A DNA stretch of 14,176 nt from Fragilaria radians (taxonomy: Eukaryota > Bacillariophyta > Fragilariophyceae > Fragilariales > Fragilariaceae): positions 6,757-20,932 of the forward strand of contig CAAAJI010000854.1 of NCBI GenBank assembly GCA_900642245.1, read 5' to 3'. Below, in pieces: positions 1 to 7,836 of the stretch. The position numbers and the translations under genes were made by a program. Under the pieces are notes generated by a model. The model saw only the letters and a list, made by a program, of their open reading frames with translations, was not told where the DNA came from and did not search any database. Each line of letters starts with the position of its first letter. Within the stretch, counting starts at the first letter, position 1.

Positions 1-82
1 CTTACTTCTGGATTAGGAAAAACGCAATTAGATTTGAATTTAACAAATCAGCATGTAAATCAACATACAAAACGAAAATGCC

Positions 83-709
83 TCATTTCGTTATACTTGA
101 CTTGATAATTTGCAACGGCATTTTATCAATGGCATCACGCTGTTCTTGTAACTTGATTTTCTTCACTTGCTTATTTAGAAGTTCTATCATGATGACACAT
201 GCTGATAGGACAACAGCATGAATTTCCTTTATGGCATCTGTTGTGTATTGGGATGAATCCAAGTCAATATCAACCCATAAACTCCCTGTAAGATCCAACA
301 TTTTCTTATAGACATGAGCAATCGTATATCCCTTGAATTTCATAGTGAATGTGCTATGGCTTCTCCATCGACTATCGTCAAGGACGTATTCGACATTACC
401 GAAGATAAAAACATGCTTGGCTTGTAACCAGATATACTTTTCTTTTATTTCTCCGATCAAATCGTTTGAATTTCGTACTATATGATAACAATCATTGTGT
501 AGGGATATCATGGGTTTCCGAATAGAGACTAAATCCTGATGTTGATCCTCCGTCGTCACGTCAGTTACAGTTATGTTCGAATTCCAAAACGATTTCTTCC
601 CCATCTTGTAGACATTCGTTCCTTTGTCATTTTGAATCCATATATCACTCTCCCAAAACCAAAATTTTTCCTTAATTCGATATGTAGTTATCAATATTGG
701 TTTGGACAT
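83..709 (-). CDS. LURP-one-related (LOR, tubby-like) family protein
   Basis: This is a 208-residue intact frame from an ATG at 709 to a TGA at 83. The order of elements fits the LOR/YxjI family (LURP1-related, tubby C-terminal-like fold). An N-terminal strand pair has aromatic residues (residues 15-24). The family hallmark follows, a basic residue pair then a short loop, seen here as SIRKPMISLHNDCYHI (62-77). A second aromatic strand reads KYIWLQAKHVFIFGN (91-105), and the turn segment GYTIAHVYKKM lies at 127-137. A hydrophobic helix (AVVLSACVIMIELLN, 165-179) fills the place of the central helix that threads the barrel in this fold. The length is slightly above the usual 160-200 residues because of a lysine- and glutamine-rich tail (180-208). 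There is no signal peptide. Known members include plant defence-related LURP1 and scramblase-like proteins, but a precise role cannot be assigned. A pyrimidine-rich stretch lies just upstream on the coding strand (about 745-780). Confidence 0.82.
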   Translation of the reverse strand: MSKPILITTYRIKEKFWFWESDIWIQNDKGTNVYKMGKKSFWNSNITVTDVTTEDQHQDLVSIRKPMISLHNDCYHIVRNSNDLIGEIKEKYIWLQAKHVFIFGNVEYVLDDSRWRSHSTFTMKFKGYTIAHVYKKMLDLTGSLWVDIDLDSSQYTTDAIKEIHAVVLSACVIMIELLNKQVKKIKLQEQRDAIDKMPLQIIKSSITK

Positions 710-879
710 TTATTTGTAGCTTGATTGACGACAATGACACGTTGTCAAAGCAAAGGGGGTGAGAAGAAGAAAATTTGAGAAGTTCTGGATAGACTACTGA
801 CAGACTTTTTCCATCGAAGATTTTTCTACTGGCGGCATGGCATGCCTGCCATCAAACAATTACTATGTAATGGGAATAC

Positions 880-1250
880 AAAAGATCCTAAATGACCACA
901 AGAATCTTACTTTCAATGCCTTTGCTTCTAATTGAGTCTGTTGATGAAATGTTCATTGAAGAACAACCTTGAAATTATGGATGCTGTTGCAAATGCTGTA
1001 AGCCATCTTCCTTACCTGGAATTGATTAGTGCTGCACAGAAAATAAAGCTTATACAGGAACTGTATGTCAATGAAATGGAAGCATTCCTTTAATGTTGCT
1101 ACTTCTGCATCACAAATCAAGGACAACTAAAACCTTTAAGACACATCACTCTCCTTTTACATGCAGCCTGTTTGGATTTTACTGGTCCTTGGACTATTGC
1201 TGTCTAGATTGATGACAAAATGTTATGCTAGTCTTTTACCCAGTGAATAA
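880..1250 (+). mobile_element. Ty3/gypsy pol relic (RNase H end to integrase start)
   Basis: No long frame is open, but conserved pol motifs appear in order across frameshifts. At 891-914 the reading NDHKNLTF matches the RNase H motif xDHKNLTF. Starting near 959 in another frame, NNLEIMDAVANAVSHLP matches the RNase H end motif NVVADALSRLP, followed by an acidic linker reading ELYVNEMEAFL and a TAA. From about 1099 a third frame reads C-x2-C, then ACLDFTGPWTI (about 1166-1198). This matches the integrase zinc finger exit and the first catalytic Asp region (VDLIGPWTI in intact elements), with the Asp codon at 1175-1177. A TAG follows directly. This is an old, inactive fragment in the opposite orientation to the other gypsy relic at 6905-7825. 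LTRs were not found. Confidence 0.6.
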
Positions 1251-1381
1251 ACTTTCGTGATTGCCTTCTGAGTGTTATTGTATACTTTTAACTGATTCTT
1301 GTGACATTGTTTGTGATATTTTTAATCTCCATTGAAGTCTTATCATGTGCTGATTGTTTTTTCAGATGATTTATCGATTCT

Positions 1382-1808
1382 TCACTTGATTGTCTGATAC
1401 AATTTAGTTTCTCTACTTTCAGTTTGTCTTCCTCCAAGGTTCCCCATTAGTATTTGCCATTCTTCATTATCATTGGATCTTGATTGTCTTCCCGTTCTTT
1501 GGTCAGAAATAATCATTGAACCTTTTCCTTTGGTATTGTATTTGCCATTCTTCATTATCATTGGATCTTGATTGTCTTCCCGTTCTTTGGTCAGAAATAA
1601 TCATTGAACCTTTTCCTTTGGTATCAATAGTGCCTGAATGTGGCGTTGACTCTTTCTGTTGCATGGATGTGCCAATTGGTCTTGTTACTCTTTGTCTGTT
1701 GATCAAAAACTTGTTATCTTTCCTCTCCTTGGAAATCTCTGTCTTTGCGGTTACGGCTAGATTGCCGTAGTCTAGATTTACTTTTGTTGTTTGACAATGC
1801 TGTTTGGG
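1382..1808 (-). pseudogene. Unrecognised hydrophilic exon-like frame, broken by tandem duplication
   Basis: The minus-strand frame is open from 1808 down to a stop at 1503. It contains a hydrophilic sequence rich in Arg, Lys, Gln, Ser and Thr, for example TEISKERKDNKFLINR and TIDTKGKGSMIISDQR. The frame ends early because the 88-bp direct duplication (1450-1624) shifts it: 88 is not a multiple of three. Reading past the extra copy, the same frame would run on to a TGA at 1384-1382, so the frame looks older than the duplication. The upstream edge has a possible splice acceptor (...AAACAG, about 1800), so this may be a last exon. I do not recognise the protein. It could be part of a host gene or the linker of a retroelement. 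Confidence 0.3.
1450..1624. repeat. Perfect 88-bp direct tandem duplication (two copies)
   Basis: The segment starting at 1450 (GTATTTGCCATTCTTCATTA...) recurs at 1538 with a period of 88 bases. The copies read identically for the full visible length, diverging only at the last base of the second unit. The lack of any difference indicates a recent event or an assembly artefact. It interrupts the minus-strand frame described at 1382-1808. Confidence 0.95.
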
Positions 1809-2310
1809 TCAGAGTCATTGTGTTGGAAATCCTCAAGTGGCCGTGGTGTTGTGAGTAAGTACATTACTTTCCTGAATGTCTGAGGTATCTCTTTCTCAGT
1901 AAGATAAGGTTACCATCTTCAATACAAACTTCAATTCAAACTGTTCTTTGGAAAATGCTTCATGTTATATCTGCATCTTCTTTATTTCTTGCCATTTTGT
2001 TGTGAACATTTCCTCACAGCATTTAGTGAGCAAAGATACATCATGCAATGTCCTCTCTTGATAATAAAATATGCTGGTAAACAATGAAGTATTATTTGTT
2101 TACTAAATTTTACATCATTATGGACATTTTGCTGATAAATCAAGTATCAACAATATCATGACATTTAGGATTTCCTTGAGGTTTGTTTCATCAGCAAAGC
2201 ATAGATACATTACAATGACATAGATTCCATTACGGATTATTTTCTAAGTGTGAGTCAACTTGTGTTTCTGTAGAGTAGTCAACTTCAATGACATGTTGCG
2301 GAATACGTGT
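1809..2310. other. AT-rich spacer, no gene seen
   Basis: About 500 bases between the exon-like frame and the Crinkler/RHS pseudogene. I read both strands and found no frame of note and no retroelement motif. It would hold the 3' flank of the minus-strand Crinkler/RHS gene. AATAAA-like words occur on the plus strand (near 2065), but none could be tied to a gene. Confidence 0.5.
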
Positions 2311-3954
2311 TCAAGAACTGTCTTGCACTCGACCTTTTCCAACAACTTCAGAGCATTTTATCGTTGTCATTTCCATATCTGTCATAGCATTCAAAAATTC
2401 AATATTTTGTGATCCATAGTTGCCTCCCATACCTTTTGGAACAAAAAATATCAATTGAGATAACAGGGGATTTTCTTGAACACAATTTAGTTGATTCAAA
2501 TATTGCAGCAACATAATCAATCCTGATTTCTTCACAGGATGTGAATGACTTTTCGTATTTTGAAACATCAGCAGGCTTGTATCCGTCAAAATATACGAAT
2601 CAATAGAAGGGTTATTCTTGGATTGCGGTATATGATTACTATTTCTTAATATTTCAGCCTGAGGTATTGAATCGAGAGCATACTCGAATGGTTGGATCAA
2701 TTTCGATAGTTGTCCAAGTCAAATCTGCTAGTGATTGTATTTCAAACCAACCACCCTCCTAAAGGCGTTCGTGTATGAAACCTTCGAATTGCCATCCAGA
2801 GAAGGAACTTGCTTCTTTACTACCATTCATGAGCGATTGTTGCATATCAGTTAACCTCGTATCAAGTTGTCCGCGTAGCCTCTGACTAATAGATAGAGAT
2901 GCTGGAACAAGATCTGCAAAACGAGGATTTTCTCTGGGAATATAGTTCATCAAACAATGGACTACCTTATCTTCACTTGCAATGCCATGGAACAATTTTT
3001 TCAAGTCATTAAAACCACGTATTGTTTCAATGGCTTTGGTTATCTCTTCTTCACCTTCTTTGATGTATTCATCATCCATTGAAAGACAGTATCTTGGAGA
3101 TCCACCAAATAATGCATATCGTCTGTGTATCTCCTCCTCATTGATATTCAGTCCTAATGATTTTTGGGCATGAAGAAGCTCGGTCAAATCCCAATTTGGC
3201 ATGTATAATCTGGAATGACTTTGTTCTTTGCGCATAGCGTCGAGCCAAGTGGAGTTGGGACTAGTAAATGCAATCATCTTGAAATGTAAAGGAGGTTGAT
3301 TGGGTGGGCCATCATATAGGTATAAGTCACATATTACATCTTTTGGCCATGAAACAGTATCAAATTCAGGTATAATGGGCTTCCCGTTTGTATCCCTACA
3401 TTTCTCAACAATGCCATTCGGTCGAAACAATTGGCAATCAGTTAAGTCTTGTGACTTTCCAAATGACGCAGTAATGACACTCTTTTCAGGATTTTCGAAT
3501 TTATATTTGTTTAGGAAATAAAGATAAAAGACTGACTTTCCTATACCCGGTGTTCCAGTTATGGAAATATAATTGATTGTCAAAGGTGCAGAACGAGAGA
3601 AGCGGTCCATGATTTCATCGTAATACTCTTGATAGCAAGGACGAACAAACAATTTGTCGAAGCGGTAGGGAAATGATTGCGGTGCAATTACAGGAACTGA
3701 CATTGCATTCACACCTTCCATGCCTTCCTCGATTGTTTTGGGAACGAAAAGAGCCAAAATCACAACAGTAAATGAGCTAAGTTCGGTTTCTTGGACTACA
3801 AGTCACTAGTCTTTATCTTCTACCAGTAATTAGATTTGTGTACCGAGGTATTGGTGTAAATTAACCAATATGAAGAGCATTTGTGCATCTTTCACTTACC
3901 TGTCATAACTCTGCAAGCCTTGGATATTGTTAGAATTGTTAGAATGTTAATCAT
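2311..3954 (-). pseudogene. Crinkler/RHS-type P-loop NTPase with nuclease-like C-terminal part, broken
   Basis: The largest open part runs to a TAG at 2761-2759 and holds the NTPase. Walker A is GTPGIGKS (3556-3533). A hydrophobic strand ending in Asp (CDLYLYDGP, about 3331-3305) fits Walker B. Next come a strand ending in SPN, the YMPNWDLTEL segment, and YALFGGSPRY, the GG-x-PR motif typical of Crinkler/RHS NTPases. After the TAG the same frame continues with GGWFEIQSL. The frame then changes near 2700, and the next frame carries PSIDSYIL, LLMFQNTKSHSHPVKKSG and LIFFVPKG before a TGA at 2311. This order (Asp, then a Gln/Thr/Lys strand, then His-Pro-hydrophobic) resembles the REase-like nuclease region of the family. 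Members are host-directed effectors or retroelement-associated proteins; which applies here is unknown. ATG codons in frame lie at 3721 and 3703; a spliced start near 3906 or 3954 is also possible. One nonsense codon plus one frame change suggest recent inactivation or base errors. Confidence 0.7.
3796..3899 (-). other. Putative 104-bp GT-AG intron at the 5' end of the Crinkler/RHS gene
   Basis: On the minus strand a consensus donor CAG|GTAAGT lies at 3900/3899. A branch-like CTAAT is near 3830, and an acceptor TTGTAG ends at 3796. Upstream of the donor, ATG codons at 3906 and 3954 lie in one open frame. Joining across the intron enters exactly the frame of the NTPase, which is otherwise open only back to about 3801. 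The large exon without the intron has no upstream ATG before 3721. This is a prediction from sequence signals only. Confidence 0.4.
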
Positions 3955-4021
3955 GAACACAGCATTTGCAAGTACAGTTGTCTTATGAAGGAAATTGTAT
4001 TTAACATCAAAGTAAGCAACA

Positions 4022-5001
4022 TTAGTTGCATTTGATGATTACTAAATGTGGGATGAAATTCACCCATGACTGTGATTTGTTAATATCATTCCATTCTACT
4101 AGGCAATTATAATTTGTACTTTTGTTTACACCTATTCCTTCACAATACTTGAGTACCTTGGTACATTCCCATGACCTATCTTTGGCATCCTCTGAGATGT
4201 CACTATGATATATTTGAAACCCAGTAACTCCTAATTGAAGGTCTATATTTTTAAATTTCTCATGACCTTCAAACATAAATACATCATACAGAGGCTAGAA
4301 GACTTCTTGACCAGAGTTACAGATAGCTTGTAGCTTTGACCAAGCCCTATTTCCAACACTTTGGTCTAAATGACCTGTTTAGGATCTTGTTCTTTTTGCC
4401 AGAATGACTAATTCTAGGAACATTACATGGTATCACATCTAACTAGTTAATCATTTCTTGGACATTTGGCTTAAACGATACCCGTTTGTTTTGATGATTA
4501 GCATCTGCTGCAGACCTGACGACACTTCTGTGCAATACGGTACTTGGATCATCCTTTAAGATCTTGAATGGCAGTTGTCACCTACATTGTTTGCAAAACC
4601 ATCAAAGTGTCCAGGTTTCTCAGTGGTTTCAGGAAATTTAGAAACAGGATGTAAGTACGTAACAGGTTCAAACCAATAAACAGTATGACAAGGGAGATAT
4701 CTGGCGTCCCCCCCCCCCCCCTTTGACATATTTTCCAGTTAACTTGCCGGTTTCAACTTAGATTATGGACATGCGTTAAATAATCTTGTTCTAGAAACCA
4801 CATGGTATCTGATGCACCAGTTCTATCCAGTCATACTTGAGCATGTGGTTTTAAATTTTCAACACCATTTAGCTCTGCATGATTCTGCCATGGGCTGTGT
4901 GGCTCTGTCCATTGATCAGCAATGAGTAGATCTCAATGGATTTGACAAACTCTCTGCCTCAATTCAGATTTTGCATTATCTCGTCTGAGTGCAGATAAGG
5001 A
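4022..5001 (-). mobile_element. Ty1/copia relic A: integrase second half and downstream linker
   Basis: Read on the minus strand, the integrase catalytic core appears with only point stops. The second catalytic Asp sits in LRRDNAKSE (Asp codon 4980-4978). The catalytic Glu sits in WQNHAELNGV (4875-4873), 35 codons later, matching the D-x35-E spacing of the superfamily. The segments LDRTG, WFLEQDYLTHVHNLS and RQVNWKI follow. TPDIS is reached only by shifting frame across the 14-base G run. Next come YWFEPVTYLHP, KFPETTEKPGHFDGFANNVGD and LHRSVVRSAAD, typical of the integrase C-terminal region in protist copia elements. Finally the linker contains YNCLVEWND and SQSWVNF (about 4120-4050). Three TGA stops and several indels make it inactive. 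The first catalytic Asp, Gag and reverse transcriptase are absent. It ends about 70 bases from the Crinkler/RHS 5' exon. Confidence 0.78.
4708..4721. repeat. 14-base C homopolymer (G run on the coding strand of relic A)
   Basis: A run of 14 C sits where relic A, read on the minus strand, encodes the glycines just before TPDIS. The run shifts the frame. Such runs are unstable in replication and error-prone in sequencing. Confidence 0.9.
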
Positions 5002-5835
5002 TCAGGGTCAAGGTTCAGAGTTAGATTCACCTCCATACAATTGCAGTTCTTTTGCGTTCTTTTACTTTCTAAGAAATTCCTTGGAGAATATCTTTCGTAC
5101 ATCTTACGTACAATAGTACTACAGGATATTTTTAACAGAAGATCTACAAAATGTTCACAAGAATAGAAGTTTGTTAACTAATTTATAACCTCACAATCTA
5201 CGCAAAATAACATTTTACATCATAAATTTATTTTGGAACAAATTTATCTTTCCAGTCGGAGTATAGGAGTTGATCACAAAATAAACGGAACACATAGAAG
5301 ACCGTTACAGATGATGTGATAGTAGGATATGAAGTGTACATAGCAGCTAGAAGTAGTAGGAGGAGAATTTACAGATTGTTACACATCATTGACTTCCAAA
5401 GTAAAAAATTTGATATTAAGGATCAAGGTCAACTGACAGATTGGTGTGAATGTTGAGCAGTTACCAGATAGGCGTATGACATTATCGAAGCCACATCTGA
5501 TTGATGAGATTGTTCATCACATAAAATTTATCACCACGATCATTAGATAATTCCACACCAACAATAGCAACTCAAATCCTAAACCGTGACTCAATCGCTT
5601 CACCATTTTATAATAAGTTCAATTATTGTTCTATGATTGGGAAATTCAACTTTTTCGAAAAATCTACCTGTCCTAATATATCATAAGTGCGCACGTTTTA
5701 GTAGTGATCCATGTTCACGCATGGTGAGGCAGTCGTTCGTACGTATTGCAAAAAGTCAAGAAGGTAACACTGTTGAATTCTCGATCCTCATATTAATAAA
5801 TCCTTTTGAAATATATGCCGATGCTGATGTAATTG
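5002..5835. other. AT-rich spacer, no supported gene
   Basis: About 830 bases with no convincing frame. An 89-codon plus-strand frame (5637-5906) resembles nothing known and its end overlaps the LRR pseudogene tail in a different frame. A 28-codon open stretch on the minus strand near 5500-5580 is too short to call. A small AT hairpin (ATAAATTT...AAATTTAT, 5223-5248) is present. The stretch may be remains of relic A or of the decayed LRR locus. Confidence 0.45.
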
Positions 5836-5988
5836 GCAATTGGAATAAGGTCAACATCAAAGTTAGGAATTGCATTCAGTATGAAATCTCGGAACTTAAT
5901 ATATGAAAAAACTAATGATAGCAATGAAAGAGATGATTCTAACTGATGAAAGTGATAATATGATTCCTATAGTTTAGACTCTTAACAA
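5836..5988 (+). pseudogene. Decayed C-terminal end of a second LRR gene
   Basis: This stretch matches the 3' end of the LRR gene at 8776-10632. TTAGGAATTGCATTC at about 5863 equals the same word at 10513, and both translate to LGIAF. After it, the copy reads SMKSRNL where the intact gene reads HIKTRCV. Both share the stop-codon context ATGxxTAT..TTTAGACTCTTAA and the downstream word AAGCATTTATTTCAT (5990s and 10640s). The copy has internal stops and a shifted frame, and no LRR repeat units survive upstream of it. It is the truncated remnant of a paralogue. Confidence 0.75.
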
Positions 5989-6045
5989 AAGCATTTATTT
6001 CATATTCAAAGCCCTTACAATTATTGAAAGTAATTCAAAATATGA

Positions 6046-6306
6046 GCCCTATACTTCATATCCATCTGTTGAATAGTCCAAACTGCCTAGAAAGGAAGAA
6101 AGAAGAAGATCAAAGAGAAAGATCTCTTTTAAAATTGTGACTTCTAAATAACTGTTTTACCAATAGAATTACTCATGATAATACTTCAATCCCTGATGGA
6201 TGTAACTAAACAAATCATTTCTGAGGGATTTTTCAAACACCCTTTCTGGCCTAACACAATCAACAAGTGCTAAAGTCTTCGATTGGATGATCCTCGGTTT
6301 TGCAGT
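6046..6306. other. About 260-bp segment present only in the left copy of the LRR 3' flank
   Basis: Aligning the two 3' flanks by eye, homology runs to about 6045 (against about 10730) and resumes near 6307 (against about 10755). The intervening segment includes a purine-rich stretch (GAAAGGAAGAAAGAAGAAGA, 6089-6108). It may be an insertion in the left copy or a deletion in the right one. No target duplication is obvious. Confidence 0.4.
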
Positions 6307-6728
6307 CATTTGCACTATGCCACCGATTAGGCCTGTAGAAGTATCCTAATGTGGTATAGGTGATAGAGGTGCAATTTGATTAATTACAATACTTTTTAGT
6401 TGCAGAACTTAACTGATTCAATCTCTCTAAGGATTCAATCTTGATCACTGAAATTTCCAGTGAATCTGGAGTGCACTTTGGCACTTGTAAATAAGCCCTA
6501 TTTTTGATAGGCCGTTTTAACCGCACTATTAGCTTAATTAACTTAACTATAGGTTTAGTTAATGCGTTGAATATTTGATGTTGGACCATATTGTCTAACC
6601 CAACTGTTTAAGTAAACATATTTCATTTTCCTCAAGTAATTCTTAAGCTTAACTATTCTGAGATGAGTGGGTTCAGACCTCACTAATATGTTTCCTTTTA
6701 TTCTTTGCAGTCCGCATATTGCACATTA
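6307..6728 (+). repeat. LRR 3'-flank repeat, left copy
   Basis: About 390 bases match 10755-11158 in the same orientation, roughly four bases in five by eye. Landmarks shared by both are a GTATAGGTGATAG word, ATACTTTTTAGT, a CTTGATCACTGAAA..TTCCAGTGAATCT hairpin, GCTTAATTAA, TAAGTAAACATAT, and a final TTTCCTTTTATTC.TTG.AGTCCGCAT. Similarity fades just after TCCGCAT in both. Since homology also includes the LRR coding tail to the left, this is one duplicated block rather than an isolated repeat. Confidence 0.85.
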
Positions 6729-6847
6729 ACAATATTAAGAGTGGCTTTACCGCTATAGGTCTTCACATCAATTGAAAGAATAAGTTCAGAGAACGGAATC
6801 TCATTCAACTCAATGATTCTAGACGCCTCCTTTCCAATACGAGACAT
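6698..6847 (-). CDS. Small unrecognised frame of 49 codons
   Basis: An ATG at 6847 opens a 49-codon frame ending in TAA at 6698. It contains ELILSIDVKTYSGKATLNIV, a pattern that looks like two beta strands with a turn. It lies just past the 3' end of the minus-strand gypsy relic, and its last 31 bases enter the LRR 3'-flank repeat. It may be a chance frame, a remnant exon, or part of the gypsy 3' region. No function can be given. Confidence 0.2.
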   Translation of the reverse strand: MSRIGKEASRIIELNEIPFSELILSIDVKTYSGKATLNIVNVQYADCKE

Positions 6848-6904
6848 TATTTTGACTTCTTAATCAGACCTTAGATGAACAGGAAGATGTTTAACCCGTT
6901 AGAG

Positions 6905-7825
6905 TTGACCACAAGACAGAAAGGTATTATTTTTCTTATGTTTTAAGTGTCTTCCACAGCATTTACTTTAAGGCATACTGTCCCATTATCATTGATTTGC
7001 ATGATATCCAATGAACCTATGTACGGAGATTAATACTTGTTCTCTGTCCCTCTTTCTATAGTACTTTGTCTCCTACTTGGTAGACATGTTACTGACGCTT
7101 GAATTCTCTCTTTCATTATTTAGATCCTTAGGCTGTTTTCTTTGCTTGATGTATTCCCAATTGGCAGTGTGTTGAATGATTAAGATCATACCTCTTCCAA
7201 ACATAAGCTGTCCTGGAGTACTTTGAATTATTCCCTTTTCTCTGGATTGTGTATGGTCCTATTAAGTCAATACACATTTTGTTCCAAAGGCTAGCTTCTG
7301 CCTCTTTTGGTGGTAGCCATCCATATTTCTTAACTTTACCTTTGTTTCTTTGGCAACTTGAGCATGTTTGCACATAGGTTGTAATCTGGTCTCTCATTTT
7401 GGGCCAAAATAAGTGATGTGAAATAGTTTCTTCTATTCTAATTTTTTCTGGGTGACACAGGGTAATGTGATACCAATCAGTTACATACTGTTGGAAATGT
7501 TATAGAACTACCATTTAATTATTGTAGGATATAAGTGATCCTTTAATGTATACTTACTGGTATTAGTTAATAGGTCTTTTTTAACTGTGGATCACGCTTC
7601 TGCGCTACTTCTAAGTGTTCATAAGACAGAGGGTTGATGTCATACTTATCTGTATTCTTGTTTCTGTATTAATGACATTCAACAAGAGCATAGCATGATG
7701 CCTAGGAATTGCCATATGATGAGGAGGGTTGGGGTAAACAACAAAGTGCATCAGCTGCAACATTGTATATATATTGTAGATCAGGAGATTCTTCTTCTAT
7801 GAAGAGTTACCATCTCATAACTCAG
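6905..7825 (-). mobile_element. Ty3/gypsy pol relic (RNase H end, integrase, pol C-terminus)
   Basis: On the minus strand the motif order of a gypsy pol is kept. RWxLFIEEESPDLQYI then NVAADALCCLPQP (7764-7726) is the end of RNase H. A linker containing NPLSYEHLEVAQKRDPQLKK follows. The H2C2 zinc finger of integrase comes next: H-x4-H in YHITLCHPE with its first His at 7469-7467, ending in CSSCQ at 7353. KYGWLPPKEAEASLWNKM leads to the first catalytic Asp in CIDLIGPYTI (7268-7266). After about 7200 the core is lost. The C-terminal end then returns as YQVGDKVL, SPYIGSLDIMQINDNGTVCL and NAVEDT-NIRKIIP (about 7070-6915). Stops and frameshifts occur throughout. The part between the first Asp and the C-terminal end is deleted, so the element is dead. 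Its RNase H side is cut off abruptly next to copia relic B. Confidence 0.8.
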
Positions 7826-7836
7826 CAAGTCCTCTG

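Noticed and set aside
4733..4980. TGA used as a sense codon, since the stops in copia relic A are all TGA
   Set aside because: The LOR gene and the Crinkler/RHS frame end in TGA, and the other relics carry TAA and TAG as well. Simple decay (for example CGA to TGA) explains relic A.
5490..5590. 28-codon coding-like stretch on the minus strand (contains SNDRGDKFYVMNN)
   Set aside because: Too short, bounded by stops on both sides, and no neighbouring motif supports it.
5637..5906. 89-codon plus-strand frame
   Set aside because: It resembles no family, and its end lies in a different frame from the LRR tail homology in the same place. Probably chance.
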